46,122 nt of DNA, from contig JAUCBJ010001773.1 in the NCBI GenBank assembly GCA_032718475.1, positions 1 through 46,122 of the forward strand, given 5' to 3'. Under the pieces are notes generated by a model. It was given only the letters and a program-made list of their open reading frames with translations, had not been told where the DNA came from and did no database searches. Shown piece after piece: positions 44,601-46,122 of this stretch (position 1 is its first letter; each line of letters begins with the position of its first letter). Made by a program: the position numbers and the translations under genes. This stretch comes from Nemertoderma westbladi. Lineage: Eukaryota > Xenacoelomorpha > Nemertodermatida > Nemertodermatidae.

Positions 44601-45630
44601 TCGCCCCCATCTATGTAGCGTTACTGACATACTATTGTTTATAATACATTTATTATAGGAAGAGATCTAGGGGTCTTAACCTCGAATGATAAGTTTATTT
44701 TACCGAAAATTGCTTATCTTTGGTCCCAGGTTCGAATCCGACACCACACTGATGAGACTCAGTAAGGTCGAAACGCCTACGTAGTTTGGAGAGATATGAG
44801 ATATTAATTTCCATAAAAATTACGCGATTCCTAAATTTGTACACTACCCGGTTAAAAAGTACGCATGTGATGGGATTAGTCCTACAATTGCGCCAATAAA
44901 AGATAAGTTATTTTCTGTAAAATAAACTTATCATTGGAGGTTAAGACCCCTAGATCTCATCCTATAAATACATGTATTATAACAAACACCTCGAAAAACA
45001 CACCTTGCCAACACATTTTTAATACTATTGTTTATGGCTCGCCCCCCCATCCACAGGGACTGATACACGGCCATTAAGCATAACTCATTGGCAACGCCTT
45101 CTCCTTATTTGTAGCATTGCACTATAAATCACTCTCGGTTGGTTACACACACCAGCTTTTAAATAAGTCACCCTTAACAATAATTATATTATTATCTACA
45201 GTATTACCGGTATCATATATCACCATCCCGTTGCATCTACAGTACTGATAGGCCTTATTAAATATATTTAAAACGACAATATTTGTTTACAATGTTTGAT
45301 ATATGTTTTAACCAGGGTGTAACTCTGTAAACGCTATGCCGACAGCCGGTATGAACTTTTTAAGGCAGTAAAGGGAAAGGAGCAGGTTGCATAGGCAACT
45401 TATTCTAACCAAAACAATGAAAGAGAGACAGGAGCAGAAGAGCGCAGGTTCCATCTTTATTTTTGTTCTTCAATATCGATTTTCTGATGTGGATATTGGT
45501 TGTCTGCTGAGGTGGTCGGTGTAGCGTTTAGACCCGATATACCCGTACGAAGAATCCCATACCTTCACCCTACTTACTTACTTACCTTATCAGGGTCACC
45601 TGATCGCTTCTTACTCAACAAATTTCCCAT
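2495..45630 (-). CDS. LOXHD1-like multi-PLAT protein gene, partial (whole span, 12 exons)
   Basis: This entry gives the whole gene; exons follow separately. PLAT/LH2 domains are beta-sandwich modules; in LOXHD1 they are repeated many times, and that protein is needed in vertebrate hair cells. Here three complete PLAT domains and the first half of a fourth are visible, at about residues 321-438, 538-655, 893-1010 and 1379-1426. Family signatures are [25 protein letters not shown] and [15 protein letters not shown]. Ser-rich acidic linkers separate the domains, which is unlike vertebrate LOXHD1. All junction phases agree: 0, 0, 0, 1, 1, then 2 and 1 alternating. The 3' end lies beyond the left edge. 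No transmembrane segment or signal peptide is seen. Introns reach about 14 kb. Cellular role is unknown; binding to lipid or membrane protein is only inferred from the family. Confidence 0.85.
2676..2890 (-). repeat. Decayed tandem copies of an exon start and its splice acceptor
   Basis: Just upstream of the 2495-2639 exon, on its own strand, lie two or three degraded copies of its first 40-50 bases with the TTCTAGAATGTTC acceptor context. The best (about 2676-2720) still reads close to [11 protein letters not shown]. Later ones keep mainly the TTCTAGAAT(G/C)TT motif (near 2795 and 2886). Spacing is roughly 70-95 bases. Similar single decayed copies sit upstream of the exons at 13225 and 16303. 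Not thought to be used as exons because no donor follows. Confidence 0.6.
3210..4522 (-). CDS. PLAT domain 3 second half plus 370-residue Ser/acidic linker
   Basis: 1313-base exon. The acceptor is TTTTGTTTTCCAG before TGTCGATG and the donor is GTAAGT after CCACAAC. The first ~69 residues complete a PLAT domain ([38 protein letters not shown]). The rest is low complexity: Ser runs next to Asp/Glu stretches, with about six tandem 35-residue units (105 bases each, about 3500-4080) of the form ADHDTKSH, seven Ser, HGEPEEEP, then an acidic tail ending in VIEE(T/S)K. Runs of Ser beside acidic residues suit casein-kinase-2-type phosphorylation (inference). The PLAT part is nearly base-identical to the exons at 13663 and 19293. 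Confidence 0.9.
4523..5378. other. Intron sequence, nothing clear beyond one short repeat
   Basis: AT-rich intron. It holds one copy of the ACACGTTCGTAGGGCCTTCG / CGCAGCACGAGG motif near 4571-4603, shared with 1779-1800 (reverse) and 16862-16893. No exon or gene is supported. Confidence 0.4.
5379..5617 (-). mobile_element. tRNA-derived SINE with 11-bp target-site duplications
   Basis: On the minus strand the element starts with a tRNA-like head: an A box (TAGCTCAGTTGG, 5595-5606) and a B box (GGTTCAGCCCC, 5552-5562), the split RNA polymerase III promoter. A body with GTCCACTCAGCCTTTCATCC follows, then a GC-rich tail. Both ends carry TTAATTTAATT (5368-5378 and 5618-5628), a typical target-site duplication. 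The head lacks a full cloverleaf, so it is not a working tRNA gene. The body may be one of the shared metazoan SINE core domains; I cannot name which. It sits in the intron between the exons at 13225 and 4522. Confidence 0.82.
5690..5865 (+). repeat. Dispersed repeat ending in GTGGCTCGCCCCAC
   Basis: Begins near TTCTAAACTTTTGCCAGACT, contains CATGTGTATCAAGTTTGG and GAGTTATTAACG, and ends TATGCTAAGCTCGCTTAC then CGTGGCTCGCCCCACA. Aligns by eye with 17290-17475 over its whole length. Noncoding. Confidence 0.6.
6144..7565. mobile_element. Nonautonomous piggyBac-like element
   Basis: TTAA at 6144-6147 and 7562-7565 flanks an interval that starts CCCTATTA and ends TAATAGGG, so the termini are an 8-base inverted repeat beginning CCCT. 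piggyBac elements insert at TTAA and have CCYT ends. G-rich and C-rich tracts with GGGGTCAATATGACC lie just inside both ends. The interior has about 3.5 copies of a 164-base unit, each with a palindrome GGTGCYAGCACC (6515-6526, 6679-6690, 6843-6854, 6999-7010; the second ends in G). No transposase is encoded; short frames here look incidental. Confidence 0.65.
7566..7889. other. Intron sequence, no feature recognised
   Basis: Mixed-composition DNA between the piggyBac-like element and a minisatellite. Frames on both strands are short and match nothing I know. Confidence 0.3.
7895..7972 (+). repeat. Minisatellite, GGACACTTCCCCCC unit (left arm of inverted pair)
   Basis: About five copies of a 14-15-base unit GGACACTTCCCCCC. 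The same unit is found inverted at 11702-11882, so the two arrays could pair as arms around 3.7 kb. The Pro-rich frames it yields are repeat artefacts. Confidence 0.8.
8150..8205. repeat. (AGT)n microsatellite
   Basis: Interrupted AGT/AAT trinucleotide run. RTE-like elements in this window end in TAG-type tails, so this may be the remnant of such a tail, but no element body is recognisable beside it. Confidence 0.7.
8834..8956. repeat. Imperfect inverted repeat with 17-bp arms
   Basis: ATAGTGTTCAAAACCTAC at 8834-8851 pairs with GTAGGTTTTGACACTAT at 8940-8956 apart from one extra T. The interior is C-rich then G-rich. Possibly the edge of a foldback element that includes the GATC-rich repeat to the right. 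Confidence 0.6.
9235..10440 (+). repeat. GATC-rich tandem repeat, ~460-bp unit, 2-3 copies
   Basis: CGCGATCATGATCTT recurs near 9366, 9828 and 10286 (spacing about 460). Flanking blocks repeat with it: GAATCTTTTTGT(A/G)ATGTTAAG near 9447, 9914 and 10372, and CTTTCCTGATCATGGCCTGA near 9523 and 9992. Each unit carries several GATC and TGATCA palindromes and poly-A/T runs. Short minus-strand frames (9575-9898, 9903-10139) are two readings of the same repeat and not genes. Confidence 0.8.
10441..11701. other. Intron sequence with C/G-rich patches and AT-rich DNA
   Basis: No gene found. Notable items are an inverted pair CCATAGCAAC / GGTTGCTAGGG near 10571-10592 that resembles an RFX-type half-site pair, and a tripled GGGGGCTGCCGC(A/C)CCCAAAC-type unit at about 10927-11028. 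The rest is AT-rich with TATA-type simple sequence. Confidence 0.4.
11702..11882 (-). repeat. Minisatellite, GGACACTTCCCCCC unit (right arm of inverted pair)
   Basis: Plus-strand reading is GGGGGGAAGTGTCC, about 12 copies, some with TCTG for TCCG. It is the reverse complement of the array at 7895-7972. Open frames on both strands (Gly/Ser/Val-rich or Pro/Thr/Leu-rich) come from the repeat. Confidence 0.82.
11883..13224. other. Intron sequence, one hairpin
   Basis: Contains a hairpin at 12129-12160 (CCGTAGGTGA paired with TCACCTACGG; the stem extends inward three pairs including one G-T). The remainder is AT-rich without recognisable genes. Confidence 0.4.
13225..13369 (-). CDS. PLAT domain 3, first-half exon
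   Basis: 145-base exon with acceptor TTTTGTTTTAG before AATGTTC and donor GTAAGT after GGAGA. It encodes [20 protein letters not shown], then [15 protein letters not shown] and NNFERG. It joins the exon at 4522 across an intron of 8.7 kb that holds the piggyBac-like element, the inverted minisatellites and the first SINE. A decayed copy of the acceptor region lies upstream at about 13400-13480. Confidence 0.9.
13663..14582 (-). CDS. PLAT domain 2 second half plus acidic repeat linker
   Basis: 920-base exon with acceptor TTTCGTTTTCCAG before TGTCGATG and donor GTAGGT after GCTACCG, phases as in its paralogues. About 69 residues complete the PLAT domain. The linker of ~237 residues starts with Ser/acidic sequence, then has 31-residue tandem units (93 bases, about 13785-14110) built on [20 protein letters not shown], with hydrophobic residues spaced three to four apart. 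That spacing suggests a highly acidic helical or coiled segment (inference). It ends with another Ser run and [20 protein letters not shown]. Unlike the linker at 3210-4522, Ser is minor here. Confidence 0.9.
14877..14992 (+). repeat. 21-bp minisatellite
   Basis: Five to six copies of a unit close to AGACCGAATATAAGTTCATA, the last ones diverged. Noncoding, in an intron. Confidence 0.85.
15194..15333 (+). repeat. 46-bp repeat, three copies
   Basis: Three nearly identical units starting ACATCGGGAGGCACATCATC and ending AATCGTGTCAG, near 15198, 15244 and 15290. The open plus-strand frame here is probably a coincidence of the repeat. Confidence 0.85.
15636..16110 (-). mobile_element. RTE-like retrotransposon family A, 3' fragment
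   Basis: The minus-strand frame (ending near 15692) matches the last ~140 residues of the element at 20773-22437 almost exactly, including [20 protein letters not shown]. The 3' tail on the minus strand is (TAG)n (15643-15662). The copy is 5'-truncated around 16100, as expected for incomplete target-primed reverse transcription. It lacks the reverse transcriptase palm and the endonuclease, so it cannot move by itself. Confidence 0.85.
16303..16447 (-). CDS. PLAT domain 2, first-half exon
   Basis: 145-base exon with acceptor ATTTTTGTTCCAG before AATGTTC and donor GTAAGT after GGAGA. It encodes the same [20 protein letters not shown] start as its paralogues, then [15 protein letters not shown] and NNFERG. 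The PLAT half-exons at 2495, 13225 and 16303 are almost base-identical. It joins the exon at 14582 over an intron that includes an RTE-like fragment. Confidence 0.9.
16460..17289. other. Intron sequence with short shared motifs
   Basis: A decayed acceptor copy lies at about 16480-16528. A copy of the ACACGTTCGAGGGGCCTTCG / CGCAGCACGAGG motif is at about 16862-16893. A CTCGTTGCGCTCGTCC motif (about 17129) and CTCGTTGCGTTCGTTC (about 17266) recur in other repeats of the window. No exon. Confidence 0.4.
17290..17475 (+). repeat. Dispersed repeat ending in GTGGCTCGCCCCAC, with (GAC)n inside
   Basis: Full-length-looking copy: TTCTAAACTTTTGCCGGACT, TACCAAGTTTCGTTTAATTT, GAGTTATTAGCG, an ACGACGACAGACGACGACGA microsatellite, then CATATGCTAAGGC and CTTCGTGGCTCGCCCCACAC. 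It shows that the simple repeat is an internal part of the element. Followed by a G-run at about 17511-17526. Confidence 0.65.
17696..17965 (+). mobile_element. tRNA-derived SINE, second family, copy 1
   Basis: tRNA-like head with A box TGGTGTAGTGG (17713-17723) and B box GGTTCGATCCT (17756-17766). The body has GTTTCGGCACGAATGCTTTA and CCGCACTGGAAATATGTCGT, then CAGACTTTTTGCGTAATACC near the 3' end. A second copy is inverted at 19882-20100. The 5' end overlaps a perfect 14-bp inverted repeat (17691-17704 / 17710-17723) that could block or alter pol III transcription (inference). The plus-strand open frame at 17662-17850 is not a gene. Confidence 0.78.
17966..19292. other. Intron sequence, simple repeats only
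   Basis: Contains a short palindrome GGTACTGCG/CGCAGTACC (18198-18216), a G-run (about 18727-18753), and a CAGA/CACA run near 19076-19106. AT-rich otherwise; no gene recognised. Confidence 0.4.
19293..19798 (-). CDS. PLAT domain 1 second half plus short Ser/acidic linker
   Basis: 506-base exon. The acceptor is TTTTTTCAAG before AGATGACG and the donor is GTATGT after ACAAAAG. It encodes [20 protein letters not shown] and continues to [11 protein letters not shown], completing a PLAT domain. The ~100-residue linker has two Ser-rich patches ([16 protein letters not shown] and [16 protein letters not shown]) set in acidic sequence. This is the shortest linker and has no tandem coding repeat, so it may be closest to the ancestral form (inference). 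Confidence 0.9.
19882..20100 (-). mobile_element. tRNA-derived SINE, second family, copy 2
   Basis: Reverse-complement copy of the SINE at 17696. The head reads TGGTATAGTAGTTGCGCTGA with B box GGTTCGATCCT, and the body shares GTTTCGGCACGA and CCGCACTGGAAATAAGTCGT. The copies differ at many scattered sites and by small indels, so neither insertion looks very recent. The plus-strand open frame over it is not a gene. Confidence 0.75.
20335..20771 (+). repeat. 17-bp CpG-rich minisatellite, right-hand block (relative to gene)
   Basis: About 25 copies of CACGTACGGGACAGCGT and its variant with CAC in place of CGT before CACGTACGG, arranged in an irregular mix. The same unit resumes at 22437, on the far side of an RTE-like element. 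The minus-strand frame of repeated Val/Pro/Thr/Trp/Cys residues is a repeat artefact. Confidence 0.9.
20773..22437 (-). mobile_element. RTE-like retrotransposon family A, 5'-truncated copy
   Basis: The minus strand encodes a reverse transcriptase from before the fingers through the C-terminal region, mainly in one 420-residue frame (20858-22120). Motif A is [13 protein letters not shown], motif B is [13 protein letters not shown] and motif C is [11 protein letters not shown] (FADD in place of the usual YADD). The C-terminal part has [23 protein letters not shown] and [10 protein letters not shown], typical of RTE-type elements. Upstream sequence (22120-22437) continues the homology in other frames, so frameshifts are present. 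No endonuclease is seen, so the copy is 5'-truncated. The 3' tail is a short CTA/TAG run at 20773. Clade assignment is from memory. Confidence 0.85.
22437..22668 (+). repeat. 17-bp CpG-rich minisatellite, second block
   Basis: About 13 copies of GACAGCGTCACGTACGG, with a GACACC variant near the left edge and few changes elsewhere. Here nearly all units are of the CGT type, whereas the block at 20335 mixes two types. The pair fits one array interrupted by the retrotransposon. Confidence 0.9.
22669..23225. other. Intron sequence, no feature recognised
   Basis: AT-rich DNA between the CpG-rich array and the first PLAT exon. No conserved frame, repeat or promoter is supported. Confidence 0.35.
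23226..23370 (-). CDS. PLAT domain 1, first-half exon (diverged)
   Basis: 145-base exon with acceptor ACCATTTTTTTAG before AATGTTG and donor GTGAGT after GGAAA. Phases match the other three first-half exons. It encodes [20 protein letters not shown], then [15 protein letters not shown] and NNFERG. This copy is clearly more diverged than the three others; for example SNVRNAG replaces SDVRGAG. It is the first PLAT exon of the gene, and the 14 kb intron upstream of it is mostly satellite. Confidence 0.88.
23599..23664 (+). repeat. Outlying block of the 16-bp satellite
   Basis: Four to five units of the ACACAGACACTCACTTA type, identical in kind to the main array starting at 24419. Separated from it by a 28-base G-run and about 725 bases of unrelated DNA. 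Confidence 0.85.
23665..24418. mobile_element. Possible insertion splitting the satellite
   Basis: A 28-base G-run (23665-23692) followed by AT-rich sequence that is flanked on both sides by the same satellite. No frame of note, no clear terminal repeats, and no target-site duplication that I can identify. A CTCF-like box on the minus strand (TCGCTAGGTGGCGCTGC) lies at 24124-24140. It could be an insertion or simply the ancestral intron between two expansions. Confidence 0.4.
24419..37228. repeat. 12.8-kb 16-bp satellite with higher-order structure, in an intron
   Basis: Roughly 800 units of CACTCACACAGACACT and variants with CACTTACACAGACACT (16 bases) or CACTTAACGACAGACACT (18 bases). Higher-order copies are visible: 24496-28620 recurs at 29709-33833 (offset 5213, nearly identical), and markers near 34044 and 34970 recur 1510 bases later. 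A marker at 33434 recurs at 34044 (offset 610). On the gene strand the TTAC-type unit reads GTAAGTGAGTGTCTGT, which begins as a consensus splice donor. The array's right edge is the real donor of the exon at 37229. His/Thr/Ser-rich frames inside it are artefacts. Confidence 0.95.
37229..37276 (-). CDS. Short 48-bp exon before the PLAT domains
   Basis: The acceptor is ATTTTTACTCCTTAG before ATGTTTTTGC and the donor is GTAAGTGAGT after GCTAAAG. It encodes [15 protein letters not shown] between split codons. Its phases (1 in, 1 out) join exactly to the exon at 42258 and to the first PLAT exon at 23370. An acidic link such as DEDDTAKG fits the style of the other linkers. The ATG at the start is out of the joined frame. 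The donor merges directly into the satellite. Confidence 0.72.
37277..38370. other. Intron sequence
   Basis: AT-rich intron with GTAAG-type runs near 37678-37730. A partial copy of the GCTCGCCCC-ended repeat lies at about 38030-38112, on the plus strand. No exon. Confidence 0.4.
38371..41184. repeat. 2.8-kb array of a 31-bp unit
   Basis: About 90 units of TTTTTGGAGATACTGGG followed by TTTTGGTCTGTAAC, mostly identical and more varied at the right end (40900-41184). Variant markers recur at multiples of 31: TTAGTAGG at 38905, 39432 and 40269 (527 and 837 apart, or 17 and 27 units). Because 31 is not a multiple of 3 and the minus strand of the unit has no stop in any register, long minus-strand frames arise (up to 530 residues, 38966-40558). 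There is no other sign of coding. It lies in the intron before the 48-bp exon. Confidence 0.95.
41354..41415. repeat. Duplicated C-runs
   Basis: Two C-runs (about 23 and 15 bases), each preceded by GTGATTTCCTGTTA or GTGATTCCCGTTAA, so a small unit with its C-run appears duplicated. Run lengths are likely unreliable. A G-run also lies at about 41719-41732. Confidence 0.7.
41915..42200 (+). mobile_element. RTE-like family A, degraded 3' fragment
   Basis: On the plus strand, [20 protein letters not shown] and nearby residues match the C-terminal end of the family at 15636 and 20773. Sequence before it (GGACATTGCTTTCTCCGTGA and CATGGAGTGAAT) matches at base level with gaps. It ends near GCAGCTGCAATGCGGCAGGC, parallel to the other copies' GCAGCTGCAATGCAGCATGC. 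More diverged than the other two copies, so older. Confidence 0.75.
42258..42411 (-). CDS. Exon 4 of the PLAT gene, Pro/acidic region
   Basis: 154-base exon with acceptor TTATTTCTAG before AACGAATT and donor GTGAGT after AAACAAG. It starts in phase 0 and ends in phase 1. It encodes [20 protein letters not shown], then a stretch rich in Val, Ile and Asp ([20 protein letters not shown]) ending DYDKVKQ. No known domain. The alternative plus-strand frames here are not supported. The frame matches both neighbouring exons. Confidence 0.75.
42549..43425 (+). mobile_element. RTE-like retrotransposon family B, 5'-truncated
   Basis: The plus-strand frame (about 290 residues) begins just before reverse transcriptase motif C ([11 protein letters not shown]). 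It continues through [57 protein letters not shown] and [16 protein letters not shown], then ends near 43385, followed by a TAGTAGTAATAGTAATTA tail. It is clearly another family than A: the shared layout is kept but many residues differ. The frame is intact, so insertion may be fairly recent, but only the C-terminal third remains. It sits in an intron, antisense to the PLAT gene. Confidence 0.85.
43511..43744 (-). CDS. Exon 3 of the PLAT gene, basic and Ser/Pro-rich
   Basis: 234-base exon with acceptor GATTTCAG before ATAACAATAACG. The donor is taken as GAG followed by GTTGTA; GTAGGG after 43496 is an alternative in the same phase. It encodes [20 protein letters not shown], a basic patch ([14 protein letters not shown]), then [13 protein letters not shown] and an acidic end ([16 protein letters not shown]). 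It joins in phase 0 at both sides. No domain recognised. Confidence 0.65.
43887..44366 (-). CDS. Exon 2 of the PLAT gene, polybasic then Pro/Thr-rich
   Basis: 480-base exon, phase 0 at both ends. The acceptor is TATTACTAG before AGCGGGG and the donor is GTGAGG after CACGAG. It starts [19 protein letters not shown], a dense basic cluster that could be a nuclear-localisation or membrane-binding stretch, followed by [10 protein letters not shown]. Then comes a Pro-rich part ([19 protein letters not shown]), DDGDEEL, and a Thr run ([14 protein letters not shown]), ending [11 protein letters not shown]. Codon use is GC-richer than in the PLAT exons. Open plus-strand frame 43890-44168 is its shadow. 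Confidence 0.78.
44639..44982. mobile_element. Foldback element (MITE-like) with ~84-bp inverted arms
   Basis: Arms 44639-44722 and 44898-44982 are reverse complements with a few mismatches and small indels: both read TTATAATACAT, then TATAGGA(A/T)GAGATCTAGGGG, TCTTAACCTC and AATGATAAGTTTATTTTAC from the outside in. The ~175-base middle carries a tRNA B-box-like GGTTCGAATCC (44729-44739) and a hammerhead-like core. No target-site duplication was settled and no frame is present. A transcript would fold to a long hairpin. Confidence 0.85.
44743..44792 (+). ncRNA. Candidate hammerhead ribozyme core (possibly degraded)
   Basis: CTGATGA (44749-44755) is followed by a stem-loop GACT[CAGTAA]GGTC and then GAAA (44770-44773), the invariant hammerhead core spaced as in natural examples. 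Stem III then fits: ACG, loop CCTA, CGT, then A at the predicted cleavage position (about 44783). Stem I is weak: CCACA before the core and TTTGG after the cleavage site pair only in part. Short stem III type-I hammerheads are known in animal repeats. Activity is not claimed. Confidence 0.42.
44983..45585. other. Intron sequence
   Basis: Contains only a short ATGGCTCGCCCCCCCATCC motif near 45036, like one near 44600 on the other side of the foldback element. No exon supported. Confidence 0.35.
45586..45630 (-). CDS. Probable first coding exon, MGNLLSKK start
   Basis: ATG at 45630-45628 starts [15 protein letters not shown], followed by a GTAAGTAAG donor in phase 0, which joins the exon at 44366. 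The start context (G at -3, G at +4) is good, and an in-frame TAG lies eight codons upstream. MGxxxS is the pattern for N-myristoylation, and the basic residues after it (KKR, then PKKRRKKRK in the next exon) could add membrane binding. Alternatively the exon begins at 45651 after a TTTTCTGTTAG acceptor and is internal, with TVSFAKE before the Met. Confidence 0.55.
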
Positions 45631-45651
45631 TTCCTTTGCAAAGGAAACCGT

Positions 45652-46122
45652 CTAACAGAAAACCGCCTATACCGATAATGACTACTGTACGAATTTAGTA
45701 GGCCTATAAAATAATATTACAAGAATAAATACAAAGCAATGAAATATTTACAATTCGATGCACATTGCTTTTGATATTACCGCTGGTATTCTAATGATTT
45801 ACCGCGCAAGCTATTCCATTTATCTAGTCTTTAAGCTATAGCTACAAAGGTAGGCCTACATTACTGCACCAAAGTTTGCTTGTTTGTTGTAACATGTTGC
45901 AGTTAATGCACGCGAATACATCCCGTCACACTGCCTGTTTTCATTAGGAAGACATTACTATACTCAATGTAGGCCTATGCCTAATCACAGTAATTACCGG
46001 TACAATAGAGGTAATTTGTTTCAGTTTACATGACAACCGGTACGATTTTTTTCTGTAGGGTATGGTTTTGTTTGTGCCTATGAATTCAAATTTCCCACCT
46101 ACACCTTCATTATTGTAAGATA
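45652..46122. other. Upstream or intronic sequence, nothing recognised
   Basis: AT-rich DNA with several TAGGCCTA and ACCGGTA motifs, which are frequent across the window. I see no confident promoter element for the minus-strand gene. Confidence 0.3.

Overview
The window is eukaryotic and almost certainly from an animal. Coding DNA is a small fraction split into short exons with GT-AG introns. There are tRNA-derived SINEs, RTE-like non-LTR retrotransposon fragments and foldback or piggyBac-like elements, and most of the rest is tandem repeat. The first 57 bases are two head-to-head copies of a PCR primer used in SMART cDNA and low-input long-read libraries, so the DNA was probably amplified from a small sample. 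The phylum cannot be fixed from the sequence; a marine invertebrate is my guess.

One gene runs along the minus strand through nearly the whole window. I joined twelve exons by eye: 45630-45586, 44366-43887, 43744-43511, 42411-42258, 37276-37229, 23370-23226, 19798-19293, 16447-16303, 14582-13663, 13369-13225, 4522-3210 and 2639-2495. Intron phases agree at every junction and give about 1426 codons that continue past the left edge. The product is a LOXHD1-like protein with several PLAT/LH2 domains. Each PLAT domain is made by a 145-base exon plus the start of a long exon, whose remainder encodes a Ser-rich acidic linker. The linkers grow along the protein (about 100, 237 and 368 residues), the last two by amplification of 93-base and 105-base coding repeats. 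The N-terminal part has a possible N-myristoylation start, a polybasic stretch and Pro/Thr-rich low complexity, and no recognised domain.

Introns hold nearly everything else. From right to left: a foldback element with about 84-base inverted arms and a hammerhead-ribozyme-like core (44639-44982); two RTE-like fragments (42549-43425, 41915-42200); a 2.8 kb array of a 31-base unit (38371-41184); a 12.8 kb array of a 16-base unit that begins at the splice donor of the 48-base exon and carries very many donor-like GTAAGTG motifs (24419-37228); a 17-base CpG-rich array split by an RTE-like element (20335-22670); two SINEs of one family; a pair of inverted minisatellites bounding 3.7 kb (7890-11885); a piggyBac-like element with TTAA ends (6144-7565); a third SINE with target-site duplications (5368-5628); and a nine-unit array with about 146-base period whose every unit has a CTCF-like motif (510-1720).

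No second host gene was found on either strand. The long open frames inside the arrays come from tandem repetition.
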